A stretch of 64,000 nt of DNA from Halomonas sp. ML-15 (lineage in GTDB: Bacteria; Pseudomonadota; Gammaproteobacteria; Pseudomonadales; Halomonadaceae), in NCBI RefSeq assembly GCF_014779595.1, contig NZ_JACXZT010000019.1:1271808-1335807 (forward strand), in the 5' to 3' direction. Positions 1 to 10,686 of this stretch are shown piece by piece. How positions within the stretch are numbered: the first letter of the stretch is position 1; each line of letters starts with the position of its first letter. The notes beneath the pieces were generated by a model that did no database searches, was not told the DNA's origin, and worked only from the letters and a program-made list of their open reading frames with translations. A program made the translations under genes and the position numbers.

Positions 1-3
1 TGC

Positions 4-1263
4 TTAGCGCACCATGCCAATCACCCGCTCCAGCGCATCGCCGAAGACCTCGACTTCCTCGAGGGTGTTGTAGGCAGCAAAGGAGGCCCGGCAGGTAGCA
101 TCTACGCCGAAGTGGTTGAGCAGCGGCTGGGCACAGTGGTGGCCGGTACGGATCGCCACGCCAAGCTGGTCGATCAGCAGGCCGATATCCTGAGCGTGGG
201 CGCCCTCCACCACGAACGACAGAACGCTGGCCTTGTGCGGTGCGGTACCAAGAATACGCAGCCCCTCGATACGCAGCAGCCGTGACGTGGCAGCCTCGAG
301 CAGCTGCCCTTCCCAGGCGCCGATGGCATCGATACCCACGCCCTCCATCCAGCGCAGCGCCTCGCCCAGGGCAATGACCTCGGCAATCGCCGGGGTGCCG
401 GCTTCGAACTTGTGGGGAATCGCCGCGAAAGTGGTCGGCGTCTCGAAGGAGACCGTCTGAATCATCTCGCCGCCACCCTGCCAGGGCGGCATGGCCTCGA
501 GCAGCGCCGCCTTGCCGTAGAGCACACCGACCCCGGTAGGGCCGTAGACCTTATGCCCCGAGAAGGCGTAGAAGTCGGCATCGATGTCGCGCACGTCCAC
601 CGCCTGGTGAGGCGCGGCCTGGGCGCCATCAATCAGGATCAGCGCGTCATGGGCGTGGGCGATCGCCGCCATCTCGCGCACCGGGTTAACGGTGCCGAAG
701 GCGTTGGAGACGTGGTTGACCGCCACCAGCCGGGTACGCTCGCTGAACAGCCCCCGATAGGCGTCGAGATCGAGCACGCCGCGGGCGTCCACCGGAATCA
801 CCTTGATCACGATCCCCAACTGGCTGGCCAGCAGCTGCCAGGGCACGATATTGGAGTGGTGCTCCATCCGCGACACCAGCACTTCGTCGCCGGGGTGAAG
901 ATTGGTGCGCCCCCAGGCGTTGGCGACCAGATTGATCGCCTCGGTGGTGCCGCGAGTGAAGATGATCTCACGACTATCGGCAGCGTTGAGAAAAGCACGC
1001 ACCGTCTCGCGGGTGCCCTCGAAGGCCGCGGTGGCCTCGTCGGACAACGTATGCAGTCCGCGATGGATATTGGCGTTATAGCGTCCGTAGTAGTCCTCGA
1101 ACGCTGCCATCACCCGCCGCGGCGTCTGACTGGTCGCGGCATTGTCCAGGTACACCAGCGGCTTGCCGTGCACCTCGCGAGCCAGAATCGGAAACTCCTC
1201 ACGCAGCGCAGCAACGTCGAGCGGCGGCGTGTCGAGCCTGGGCTGGGTGGCAAGATCGGTCAT
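4..1263 (-). CDS. sufS: SufS cysteine desulfurase
   Basis: This 419-residue protein is a class II PLP-dependent cysteine desulfurase that removes sulfur from L-cysteine as an enzyme persulfide for Fe-S cluster assembly. The PLP lysine lies in the segment SGHKVYGPTGVG, and the persulfide cysteine in RTGHHCAQP near the C-terminus, the SufS signature. Its length matches the family. It is the fifth gene of the minus-strand suf operon, starting 25 bases after the sufD stop. Its sulfur acceptor (SufE or SufU) is not in the window and may lie just beyond the left edge. Identification is secure. Confidence 0.96.
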   Translation of the reverse strand: MTDLATQPRLDTPPLDVAALREEFPILAREVHGKPLVYLDNAATSQTPRRVMAAFEDYYGRYNANIHRGLHTLSDEATAAFEGTRETVRAFLNAADSREIIFTRGTTEAINLVANAWGRTNLHPGDEVLVSRMEHHSNIVPWQLLASQLGIVIKVIPVDARGVLDLDAYRGLFSERTRLVAVNHVSNAFGTVNPVREMAAIAHAHDALILIDGAQAAPHQAVDVRDIDADFYAFSGHKVYGPTGVGVLYGKAALLEAMPPWQGGGEMIQTVSFETPTTFAAIPHKFEAGTPAIAEVIALGEALRWMEGVGIDAIGAWEGQLLEAATSRLLRIEGLRILGTAPHKASVLSFVVEGAHAQDIGLLIDQLGVAIRTGHHCAQPLLNHFGVDATCRASFAAYNTLEEVEVFGDALERVIGMVR

Positions 1264-1288
1264 TTCACACTCCCGCGGACCACGCCGC

Positions 1289-2632
1289 TCATTGTTCGTC
1301 GAGCGCCGCAGCGGCCTCGACCAGCCCGGTCAGATTGAAACGCTCCGGCAGCTTGCCGGCCACCGCCAGCTCGACGCGTTCGGCGATGACATCCAGATTC
1401 ACCTCCTCGAGCACCTCACCGGCGAAGGCCAGGGTCAACAGGCCGCGTGCGGTCTGCAGATCGATGCCGCGAGTGCGCAGCGCGAAGATCGCTTCCTGGT
1501 CGAGCTGACCGGTGGTGGTGCCGTGGGAACATTTGACGTCGTCGGCGTAGATCTCGAGTTCCGGCTTGGCATCGATCTCGGCGCGATCCGAGAGCAGCAG
1601 ATTGGCGTTACTCTGGAAACCCTCGATCTTCTGGCTGTCGCGCTTGACCACTACCCTGCCGTTGAACACGCCGCGGGCGCGATCATCGAGAATGCCCTTG
1701 TAGTTCTCGTTGGAGAACGTCAACGGCGCGTTGTGGTTGGCCACGGTATGGTTGTCGATATGCTGACGGCCCTGGCCGTAGAACAGGCCGTAGAAGTTGG
1801 CCACGGCGCCCTGGCCGTTGAGATCGCTGATCAGGTCGTTACGCACCAGACCGCCCCCCAGGTTCAGATTGAACGAGGTGTAGCGGCTGTCGCGGGCCTG
1901 TTCGGCGTGGATGCTGGCCACGTGAAGGTCGCCCAGCGGGGCTTCCTGCAGCTTGTAGTGATCGAGGATCGCACCGCGCTCGATGATCAACTCGGCGACC
2001 AGGTTGGTGAAGTTGGTCGCCCCCTCCTCGCCAATATGGTGCTCGATCAACGTCGCCTGGCTGCGCGCGCCGGCTTCGACCAGCAGACGCGGATGACTCA
2101 TCACCGGCGCCTTGCCGTGGCGCGACAGGAACTGCACCACCAGTGGTTTGTCGACCACGCTACCCGGCGCCAGACGCAGCACCGCGCCCTCTTCCATAAA
2201 GGCGGTGTTCAGCGCCGAAAACGGCGAGAACTCGACACCGGTCAAGCGACCCAGCGGCCCACCTACCGCTTCGTGATTATCGGCCAGCGCCTGAGACAGC
2301 GGCAGCAGCTGCACGCCCTGGGGCAGGCCCTCCAACTGAGAGAGTGCCGGGGCATAGACACCGTCGACGAAGGTCAGCCGGTAGGCGTCGATGGGCAGCG
2401 TCAGCGTGGCGGCTACGGTCTGCGAGAAGTCGGCATCTTCGGCCAGCGCAAACTCGCCGTTGGCAATGGCGCGCACATCGGTGTATTTCCACGCCTCGTC
2501 GCGGCGAGTGGGAAAGCCCAGCGCCTCGAAGCGTGCCGCGCCCGCCTGACGCCGCGCGGCGATCCATGTCGGCTCAGGAGCGCGCTTGTCCGCGCGCTGC
2601 GCCAGGCGCTCGAGAAAGGTCTGTTCACTCAT
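1289..2632 (-). CDS. sufD: SufD, Fe-S cluster assembly scaffold subunit
   Basis: This 447-residue protein is SufD, which forms the SufBC2D scaffold with SufB and SufC. It has the SufB/SufD right-handed beta-helix core, and the conserved C-terminal stretch AEIDAKPELEIYADDVKCSH contains the Cys and His expected near the SufB-SufD interface. The start codon overlaps the sufC stop by four bases (ATGA), so translation is probably coupled. The length is normal for the gammaproteobacterial family. Confidence 0.95.
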   Translation of the reverse strand: MSEQTFLERLAQRADKRAPEPTWIAARRQAGAARFEALGFPTRRDEAWKYTDVRAIANGEFALAEDADFSQTVAATLTLPIDAYRLTFVDGVYAPALSQLEGLPQGVQLLPLSQALADNHEAVGGPLGRLTGVEFSPFSALNTAFMEEGAVLRLAPGSVVDKPLVVQFLSRHGKAPVMSHPRLLVEAGARSQATLIEHHIGEEGATNFTNLVAELIIERGAILDHYKLQEAPLGDLHVASIHAEQARDSRYTSFNLNLGGGLVRNDLISDLNGQGAVANFYGLFYGQGRQHIDNHTVANHNAPLTFSNENYKGILDDRARGVFNGRVVVKRDSQKIEGFQSNANLLLSDRAEIDAKPELEIYADDVKCSHGTTTGQLDQEAIFALRTRGIDLQTARGLLTLAFAGEVLEEVNLDVIAERVELAVAGKLPERFNLTGLVEAAAALDEQ

Positions 2633-3381
2633 GCAGCAGACTCCTCGACCACCCAGTCATAACCGCGGGATTCGAGCTGCTTGGCAAGCTCGGCGTCACC
2701 GCTCTTGGCGATGCGACCGTCGACCAGCACGTGAACCTGATCCGGCACGATATAGTCGAGCAGGCGCTGGTAGTGAGTCACCAGCAGGATGCCGCGGTCG
2801 GCGGCACGCAGGCTATTGACGCCGTCGGCGACCACTTTCATGGCGTCGATGTCGAGACCCGAATCGATCTCGTCGAGCATCGCCAGCTTGGGCTGAAGAA
2901 CCAGCATCTGCAGGATCTCGTTGCGCTTTTTCTCGCCCCCCGAGAAACCCTCGTTGACCGCACGCTGCAGAAAGCTGGCGTCCATCTTCATCTCGCCGAG
3001 CTTGTCCTTGATCAGCTTCATGAATTCCGGTGCCGGCACCTCCTCCTCGCCACGCGCCTTGCGCTGAGCGTTGAGGGCGGCCTTGAGCAGATAGATATTC
3101 TTGACCCCGGGAATTTCGACCGGGTATTGGAAGCCCAGCAGCAGGCCCGCCTGGGCACGCTCCTCGATCTCCATCTCCAGGACGTCCTTGCCCTCGAAGG
3201 TGATCGAGCCACGAGTGACTTCATAGCCATCCTTGCCGGCGATCACTGCCGACAGCGTCGACTTGCCGGCCCCGTTAGGACCCATGATGGCATGGACCTC
3301 ACCGGCCTTGATGGACAGCGAGAGGCCCTTGAGGATGGCCTGACCCTCTACCTCGACGTGCAGATCCTTGACTTCGAGCAT
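2629..3381 (-). CDS. sufC: SufC, Fe-S assembly ATPase
   Basis: SufC is the ABC-type ATPase of the SufBC2D complex. From the chosen start (MLEVKDLHVE) it is 250 residues with Walker A GPNGAGKST, signature FSGGEKKR and Walker B LAMLDEIDSG. The frame is open 28 codons further upstream, but the start at 3381 has a purine-rich ribosome-binding site (GGAAAAGG) and matches normal SufC N-termini. A 194-base gap separates it from sufB; no strong terminator is visible there, so the operon is probably continuous. Confidence 0.96.
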   Translation of the reverse strand: MLEVKDLHVEVEGQAILKGLSLSIKAGEVHAIMGPNGAGKSTLSAVIAGKDGYEVTRGSITFEGKDVLEMEIEERAQAGLLLGFQYPVEIPGVKNIYLLKAALNAQRKARGEEEVPAPEFMKLIKDKLGEMKMDASFLQRAVNEGFSGGEKKRNEILQMLVLQPKLAMLDEIDSGLDIDAMKVVADGVNSLRAADRGILLVTHYQRLLDYIVPDQVHVLVDGRIAKSGDAELAKQLESRGYDWVVEESAA

Positions 3382-3575
3382 TGCGATTACCTTTTCCGAT
3401 TCTAGTGAGCCGCCGCGGCGACCCGTAACATTGGCAGTATTTTCTCGACGAACCAGGCGCGTCATGAGCGATGGTCAATCAAGGCGGAGGCCCGACGAGT
3501 GCAGCGGAGTTGACTGCTGCTCAATGAGCATGCCGAGGAGGGCCTCCAACGCAGAGTGACCGAGCGCAATAGCGC

Positions 3576-5018
<1,443 letters not shown>

Positions 5019-5077
5019 GTTCAATCCCCTCCCGGGCATTACCGTCGAGCGCCAAGCTCGACATGGACATAATAGAT

Positions 5078-5545
5078 TTAGCGGCCGGCGCCGGCGGCCA
5101 GTGTCACGGTCTGAATCGGCAGCTGGACCGGTAGCTTGATCGGCGTGGTCTGGGCCAGATGCGCCAGGGTGACGCTGTCGAGCAGGGTGCGCACGGCCAG
5201 CGACACGCGCTGCCAGTTGTCGGCCACACCGCAGGTCGCCACCAACTCGCAGTCGCCGTCGACGTGGCTGCACTCGGTCATCGCCACCGGCCCTTCTATT
5301 GCCGCGATGATATCGCTGGCGGTGATTTCGCTTGCATCGCGCGCCAGGCGATAGCCGCCTTGGGCACCGCGCTGAGACGCCAGCAGGCCAGCGCGCACCA
5401 GCGACTTGAGCGTCTTGCTCACGGTCGGGTGCGGCAGATGGACGGCCTCGGCCAGTTCGGCCGCGGCATGGGGCTGCTGCGGGTGACGCGCGATATGGGC
5501 CATTACCACAGCGGCATAGTCTGTCATGCGTGAAAGCTTGAGCAT
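5078..5545 (-). CDS. Rrf2-family SUF operon regulator (SufR/IscR-like)
   Basis: This 155-residue protein has an N-terminal winged-helix domain of the Rrf2/IscR type ([12 protein letters not shown]) with the recognition helix in TVSKTLKSL. Three cysteines at about residues 92, 99 and 105 ([15 protein letters not shown]) have the spacing used to bind an Fe-S cluster in IscR-like sensors. It is the first gene of the suf operon and most resembles the 'SUF system Fe-S cluster assembly regulator' group. It probably senses cluster status and represses its own operon. A candidate operator lies just upstream at 5592-5606. Confidence 0.9.
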   Translation of the reverse strand: MLKLSRMTDYAAVVMAHIARHPQQPHAAAELAEAVHLPHPTVSKTLKSLVRAGLLASQRGAQGGYRLARDASEITASDIIAAIEGPVAMTECSHVDGDCELVATCGVADNWQRVSLAVRTLLDSVTLAHLAQTTPIKLPVQLPIQTVTLAAGAGR

Positions 5546-5591
5546 GCGGCACGTCCTCGACGATCAGGGCCAGGGTGGCGGCTCGGATTGG

Positions 5592-5612
5592 GGACCATTT
5601 TAGTCCTGTATA
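5592..5612 (-). promoter_or_regulatory. Candidate operator and -10 region of the suf operon
   Basis: On the plus strand 5592-5606 reads GGACCATTTTAGTCC, an imperfect inverted repeat (GGAC/GTCC arms) whose GACT-A-rich-AGTC character recalls IscR type 1 sites. On the minus strand it directly follows TATACA, a plausible -10 box at 5612-5607. A repressor bound here would cover the transcription start. No convincing -35 box was seen. The assignment to the adjacent regulator is inference. Confidence 0.4.
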
Positions 5613-5940
5613 ACCCCGATGTGAAGCGTCAGCGGCATTTCTTGCCTGAGCAGCGCAGGATATCGACATGATCGACACCGATCGCATCAATAATAACAAT
5701 TATTCCCATTACACATTAACGCTGCAGTATCCCCCTCACAGCCCACGGGATCGCTGACGACACCCCACTGTCCCTGCTGAGAGACACCGCCTGTCGACTG
5801 ATTTCAAAGTTATTTTCCTACTCCCATGACCCAGGCGTTGCCGAGTGCCGACAGATCAAGCGCTGATAAATGCACGCCAGACGTCCCAAAAACCCGACTT
5901 CCGTCCAATAAATTGCTGTTATTAAAGATATAAAAATCAC
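5613..5940. other. AT-rich intergenic region between suf and the exopolysaccharide operon
   Basis: This stretch separates the divergent suf and exopolysaccharide operons and is clearly richer in A and T than its surroundings. It contains the palindromic AATAATAACAATTATT near 5691-5706 and an A/T-rich run at 5908-5938. No credible gene was found. It is a natural place for activator sites serving the sigma-54-like promoter just downstream, but no specific site could be assigned. Confidence 0.5.
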
Positions 5941-5958
5941 TTGGCACGCTTTACGCAA
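5941..5958 (+). promoter_or_regulatory. Sigma-54-type promoter of the exopolysaccharide operon
   Basis: The sequence TTGGCACGCTTTACGCAA matches the -24/-12 sigma-54 pattern: TGGCAC, a GG at 5943-5944, exactly ten bases, then GC at 5955-5956. The -12 half is ACGC instead of the usual TTGC, so the match is good but not perfect. Transcription would begin near 5967, giving a 5' leader of about 145 bases before the dehydrogenase start. If real, the operon needs an enhancer-binding activator. Confidence 0.55.
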
Positions 5959-6111
5959 TCATGGAGATGTTTCGCCCAGATGTTGACGGCTGTGAACTCC
6001 CCCAAGGATGAGAGGGAGGCTGGCCGTCCAGATGGTTTTATCACTACTTCTTCCGCTCACAGCACCGCGCGAACACGCCATGGAAGAGTCGACAAGCAAG
6101 GAGCGTCACTC

Positions 6112-7458
6112 ATGCGGATCACCATTTTTGGCTCGGGCTATGTGGGCCTGGTTACTGGCGCCTGCCTGGCCGACGTTGGCCACGACGTCATCTGCGTCGA
6201 TATCGACAACGACAAGATCGCCGCCCTCAACGACGGCCAGGTACCCATTCACGAGCCGGGCCTGGAGACCATCATTCGTCATAACCTCGAGGCCGGCAGA
6301 CTGCGCTTCACCACCGATGCCGCCCGCGCGGTGGAGTTCGGCCTGCTGCAGTTCATCGCCGTGGGAACGCCCCCCGACGAGGACGGCAGTGCCGATCTGC
6401 AGTATGTGCTGCAGGTGGCTCGCACCATCGCCACCCACATGCAGGAGTACAAGGTCATCGTCGACAAATCGACGGTGCCCGTTGGCACCGCCGAGAAGGT
6501 CCACGCCTGCGTGGCCGAGACCCTCGCCGAGCGCGGCGCGACCCTGGCCTTCGATGTCTGCTCCAACCCGGAGTTTCTCAAGGAAGGTGCCGCCATCGAA
6601 GACTTTTCGCGCGGCTCACGGATCGTCGTCGGTACCGACAGCGATAGGGTTCGCCAAGCCATGCGCGAGTGCTATGCGCCTTACAACCGCCTTCAGGACA
6701 AGCTGATCTTCATGGACATTCGCAGTGCCGAGCTGACCAAGTACGCCGCCAATGCGATGCTCGCCACCAAGATCAGCTTTATCAACGAGATCGCCAACCT
6801 GGCTGAGAAACTCGGCGCCGACATCGAACACGTGCGCCACGGCATCGGCAGCGATCCGCGCATCGGCCACCACTTCATCTACCCCGGCTGCGGCTACGGT
6901 GGCTCGTGTTTTCCCAAGGACGTCCAGGCCCTGGCACGCACCGCCCACGCGATTGGCCACCAGCCACAGCTACTCGAAGCCGTGGAGGCCATCAATGTGC
7001 GCCAGAAAGACCTGCTGTACTCCAAGCTCGCGCGCGCCTTCCACGGCGACCTGGCCGGCAAGACCATCGCCCTGTGGGGGCTGGCCTTCAAGCCCAATAC
7101 CGACGACATGCGCGAAGCTCCCAGTCGCGCGCTGATGGAAGCGCTTTGGGATGCAGGAGCTCGGGTTCAGGCCTTCGACCCGGAGGCCCAGGACGAGTGT
7201 CGACGCCTCTACGGCGAGCGCGACGACCTGTCACTGTGCAAGCGCCGCGACGAAGCACTCGAGGGGGCCGATGCGCTGGTCATCTGTACCGAGTGGAAGG
7301 CCTTCCGCACGGTCGACTTCAGCGTGCTGAAGCAGACCCTGGCCAGCCCGATCGTGATCGATGGCCGTAATCTGTTCGAGCCTGCCCAGCTCAAACGGGC
7401 CGGCCTCGACTACTACGCCATCGGGCGCGGCGACTCACTGCAGGCCGCCCTGGCCTAG
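6112..7458 (+). CDS. ugd: UDP-glucose 6-dehydrogenase
   Basis: This 448-residue enzyme oxidises UDP-glucose to UDP-glucuronate with NAD. The N-terminal Rossmann motif is [10 protein letters not shown]. The catalytic cysteine lies in [10 protein letters not shown] and the substrate-binding stretch in [14 protein letters not shown]. The segment [13 protein letters not shown] is the UDP-glucose form; GDP-mannose dehydrogenase (AlgD) carries a different sequence there. The start at 6112 has an AGGAG site upstream; the frame extends further but without family similarity. It is the first gene of the Alg-like operon, nine bases before the synthase gene, which points to UDP-glucuronate as the polymer precursor. 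Confidence 0.92.
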   Translation: MRITIFGSGYVGLVTGACLADVGHDVICVDIDNDKIAALNDGQVPIHEPGLETIIRHNLEAGRLRFTTDAARAVEFGLLQFIAVGTPPDEDGSADLQYVLQVARTIATHMQEYKVIVDKSTVPVGTAEKVHACVAETLAERGATLAFDVCSNPEFLKEGAAIEDFSRGSRIVVGTDSDRVRQAMRECYAPYNRLQDKLIFMDIRSAELTKYAANAMLATKISFINEIANLAEKLGADIEHVRHGIGSDPRIGHHFIYPGCGYGGSCFPKDVQALARTAHAIGHQPQLLEAVEAINVRQKDLLYSKLARAFHGDLAGKTIALWGLAFKPNTDDMREAPSRALMEALWDAGARVQAFDPEAQDECRRLYGERDDLSLCKRRDEALEGADALVICTEWKAFRTVDFSVLKQTLASPIVIDGRNLFEPAQLKRAGLDYYAIGRGDSLQAALA

Positions 7459-7466
7459 GAGTCGGC

Positions 7467-9038
7467 ATGCAACCCTCAACGCCCAAATCCTCTGTCGCCA
7501 GCTGGGCGACGGAGGTCACCGTCATGCTGTTTGGACTGGCGCTGCTAGTGGTACTGATCAGTGAGCTGCCCCGCGACATCTTCTCGCCGGAGTCGCAGAG
7601 CTTCTTCTTCGTGATCGGTGCCATCGGCATCTGGCGCTACTCTTGGTGGTTCGTCCAGGCGCTGCGCTCAACATGGTACAACCGCCAGGTGTTTCCTCAG
7701 CTGCGCGCCGAGGCTGACGCGCTGGGCGCCGCCGGCATGCCCAGCGAGCTGTATGTGCTGTGCACCTCCTATCGTATCGAGCCGGCGGTCAATTTCGCGG
7801 TCTACGACGCGCTGATCGGCGAGGTCCGCGACTATGGCGTGCCAACGGTGATTTTCGCCGCCATCTCTGATCGCAGCGACGTCGATGTCATCGACCACGT
7901 CCTCGATGAGCACGGCTGGCCAGCCAATGTCGAGGTGCGCTACATGTTCCAGAAGGGCGATGGCAAGCGCTCGGCGATGGCCGAAGTGCTGCGCGCCATC
8001 TCGCGCTGCATGCCGGCGCCGGATGCCCTGCTGGTATCAATGGATGGCGATATCCGTCTCGAGCCCGGCACCCTTGCACACTCACTGCCGTTCTTCGCCC
8101 TGCAGGATGATCTCGGCGCGCTGACCACCAACAACGCCGCCATCGTCACCGGCGACGACGCCACCAAGGAGTGGTACGACCTGCGCTACGCCCAGCGCCA
8201 CCTGGTGATGAGCTCGATGTCGCTCTCCGAGCGTCTGCTGGTGCTGACCGGTCGCTACAGCGTGTTTCGCGCCGAGCTGGCGACCCATCCCAGTTTCATC
8301 GACCTGGTCGAGAACGATCACGTCGAGCACTGGCGCTTCGGCGACTTCAAGTTCTTGTCCGGCGACGACAAGTCGACCTGGTACTGGCTGCTAAAGCGCG
8401 GCTGGAAGATGCGCTACCTGCCCGACGTCTACGTCTCGGGCTTCGAGGAGCTACCCGACCGACGCCGCTTCTTCGCCTCGACCCTCGACCTGATGCGTCG
8501 CTGGTACGGCAACATGCTGCGCACCAGCAACCGCGCCATCGCCCTGGGGCCGCGCCCCATGGGGCTGTTTACCTGGTGGAGTCTGATCGATCAGCGGCTG
8601 TCGATGTGGACCACGCTGGTAGGGCCTACGGTCGCCATTCTGGTGACCGCCTTCGTGCGTCCATCGTTCATCTTCGCCTATCTGCTGTGGATCATCTTCA
8701 CCCGCAGTATTGCGGCGCTGGTGCTGGCCTGGCAGCGCGGCCGCTTCAGCCTGCTGTGGGTGCCGCTGCTCTACTACAACCAGATCGGCGGTGCCCTGCT
8801 CAAGACCTATGTGAGCTTCCGTTTCAATCGCCAGAAATGGTCACGCCAGGGTATCTCCGCCGGTGAACCCGACAGCCGTCGCGCCGCGCGACGACAGCGG
8901 CGCATGGGCCACTTCATGCACGGCGTCTACATGGCCAGCCTGCTGTTCGTACTGGTGCTGGCCACCGGCGTGCTGGCGCCGCCGGATGCCGTGTCGCTGA
9001 ACATCTTCCAGGACAACGGTGGCCTCAACGGCCGCTGA
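7467..9038 (+). CDS. alg8: Alg8-like exopolysaccharide synthase (GT2)
   Basis: This 523-residue inner-membrane processive glycosyltransferase belongs to the Alg8/mannuronan synthase branch of GT2. Two N-terminal membrane segments (about 16-32 and 46-62) precede the catalytic domain, which carries MDGD at 192-195, SGDDKSTWYWLL at 298-309 and the acceptor-site variant LMRRWYGNM at 342-350. Further membrane segments follow (about 383-445 and 490-510). In Pseudomonas, Alg8 polymerises mannuronate from GDP-mannuronate. Here the operon supplies UDP-glucuronate instead, so polyglucuronate synthesis is inferred. Activity should depend on the downstream PilZ partner. Confidence 0.88.
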   Translation: MQPSTPKSSVASWATEVTVMLFGLALLVVLISELPRDIFSPESQSFFFVIGAIGIWRYSWWFVQALRSTWYNRQVFPQLRAEADALGAAGMPSELYVLCTSYRIEPAVNFAVYDALIGEVRDYGVPTVIFAAISDRSDVDVIDHVLDEHGWPANVEVRYMFQKGDGKRSAMAEVLRAISRCMPAPDALLVSMDGDIRLEPGTLAHSLPFFALQDDLGALTTNNAAIVTGDDATKEWYDLRYAQRHLVMSSMSLSERLLVLTGRYSVFRAELATHPSFIDLVENDHVEHWRFGDFKFLSGDDKSTWYWLLKRGWKMRYLPDVYVSGFEELPDRRRFFASTLDLMRRWYGNMLRTSNRAIALGPRPMGLFTWWSLIDQRLSMWTTLVGPTVAILVTAFVRPSFIFAYLLWIIFTRSIAALVLAWQRGRFSLLWVPLLYYNQIGGALLKTYVSFRFNRQKWSRQGISAGEPDSRRAARRQRRMGHFMHGVYMASLLFVLVLATGVLAPPDAVSLNIFQDNGGLNGR

Positions 9039-9075
9039 TGTCCTCCCCGATTCGCGTTTGCAAGGAGCCTGTCAC

Positions 9076-10686
9076 ATGAATCCCCGTTATCCCGGTCATC
9101 ATGATCGCAGCGAACCCACTCTCGGCGTCCGACGGCGCTACCTGAACGACGACCGGCCAGCGCAACGGGACAGCGACGCGTACGACGCGGCTCCCGAGCG
9201 ACAAGGCCCGCGTGATCCGCACGCTTATCGCTCGCCGCCCCCCCACCGCGAGGCGCTGAGGCATGAGCGCCGCGATGAGCGTCAACATGTGCGTATCTCG
9301 CCGCCGTTTCAGATCGAACTGGCCGACGGCCGGCGCCTTAGCGGGTTGGATCTGTCGCTGGGCGGTTTCGCCGCCCACGCCGACACCTCCCTTGCCATCG
9401 ACAGCGTGGTCGACGCCAACCTACTGATCGAAGCCGGTGGCGCCGAGCTGATTATTCCGCTGCAAGCCCGCTGCCTGCGCTGCCATCCGTTCGAGGCGCA
9501 TGCCGATCACAAGCTGGCCTTCCAGATCGTCGCCATCGACCCGCCCCATCTCGAGCTGCTCCGCAAGGTCATACGCGCCCACCTCAGCGGCCGGCATGCC
9601 AGCATCGAGCGACTGGTCGGCGAGGAGGACCCGCAGACCCCGCGCAAGCGCCAGCAGCCTACCGGCACCACCCCTCCGGGTCGACCGCCCAAGCCCTGGG
9701 GGCGCTATGCGTTACTCTTCGTCGCGGCCGGGGTGCTGGTGGTGGCCGCTGCCGCCACCGCCTACCGCAACTTCATGCTGATCGAGCCGAGCTTCGCTGC
9801 TGTCACCGCACCGCGCATCGATATCCGCGCACCCGGGGCGGGGATACTTCGCGAGCATCAGTGGGAGGCCGGCGACCGCGTTGAGCGCGACGAGTACCTG
9901 ACCGGGGTCAACAACAGCGACCTCGAATCGGACCTGATCCTTGCCCAGGCCTCGCACCGCTACAACTCACAGCTGATCGATAACCTTCAGGCCAGCCTCG
10001 ACGACCCCAACGCCCAGCAGGTCAGTCTGGTCAATTCGACCCAACCGGCCAGCGGCGACACCGTCAACTACGAGACCGCCTCACCGGAGATTGCCCAGGC
10101 CCGCGTCGAGCAGTTCGAAACCACCCGCGACTACGAGAGCTCGCGGATCAGCGCCCTGCAGTCGCGGATGTCGATGAACGAGATCACCAGCCCCTGCGAC
10201 TGCCTGGTGGCCTGGGCGCTGTCGAGTGCCGACGGCACCTATATCAACGAGAGCGAACGCATCATGACGCTGATTCGCACCGGTGAAGACGACGTCATGG
10301 TCGAGGCGCTGGTGCATATGAGCGATATCGCCCGCATCGAGCCCGAGCAGGTCGCCTATATCGCCCTGCCCCACGCCTCGGAGCCAATTCGCGCCCAGGT
10401 GCGTAGCGTGGCGCTCGACGTCGAGCGCCAGCCGCGCGCTGGCTTCCCCGACTGGGTGCGCCAGCAGCAGAACGTCGCCAGCGTGCTGCTGGTGCCCGAG
10501 ACCGACCTGCCGGCGGATGCCGTGGGCAAGCCTGTTGACGTGCGTTTCACCGAGCAGCCAGTGCTGGCCGCCGGCGCCGAGTGGGTCTGGCAGGGCGGCC
10601 GTGCCATGGCGCAGTTCGTCGAGCGTCTCTACCAGTCAGCGCGGGGCGGCGCTGACGATCCCCCCGAGCAAGCCCAGGAGAGTTGA
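9076..10686 (+). CDS. alg44: Alg44-like PilZ/membrane-fusion co-polymerase
   Basis: This 536-residue protein has an Alg44-like plan: a cytoplasmic PilZ domain, one membrane helix (about 211-230) and a periplasmic HlyD-like region. The c-di-GMP residues are intact, with RxxxR at 69-73 (RQHVR) and DxSxxG at 92-97 (DLSLGG). The lipoyl-like stretch beginning IRAPGAGILREHQWEAGD marks the membrane-fusion part. The first 65 residues are polar and low in complexity. The start at 9076 follows CAAGGAG; an earlier in-frame codon overlaps the synthase end. The protein probably activates the Alg8-like synthase when c-di-GMP binds. Confidence 0.87.
   Translation: MNPRYPGHHDRSEPTLGVRRRYLNDDRPAQRDSDAYDAAPERQGPRDPHAYRSPPPHREALRHERRDERQHVRISPPFQIELADGRRLSGLDLSLGGFAAHADTSLAIDSVVDANLLIEAGGAELIIPLQARCLRCHPFEAHADHKLAFQIVAIDPPHLELLRKVIRAHLSGRHASIERLVGEEDPQTPRKRQQPTGTTPPGRPPKPWGRYALLFVAAGVLVVAAAATAYRNFMLIEPSFAAVTAPRIDIRAPGAGILREHQWEAGDRVERDEYLTGVNNSDLESDLILAQASHRYNSQLIDNLQASLDDPNAQQVSLVNSTQPASGDTVNYETASPEIAQARVEQFETTRDYESSRISALQSRMSMNEITSPCDCLVAWALSSADGTYINESERIMTLIRTGEDDVMVEALVHMSDIARIEPEQVAYIALPHASEPIRAQVRSVALDVERQPRAGFPDWVRQQQNVASVLLVPETDLPADAVGKPVDVRFTEQPVLAAGAEWVWQGGRAMAQFVERLYQSARGGADDPPEQAQES

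Noticed and set aside
412-1338. Long plus-strand open frame opposite sufS
   Set aside because: It is antisense to a clear SufS gene, has no family motif and reflects the lack of stop codons in GC-rich DNA.
6112-7458. Naming the dehydrogenase algD (GDP-mannose 6-dehydrogenase) because of its neighbours
   Set aside because: The residues around the catalytic cysteine and the substrate loop are those of UDP-glucose dehydrogenase.
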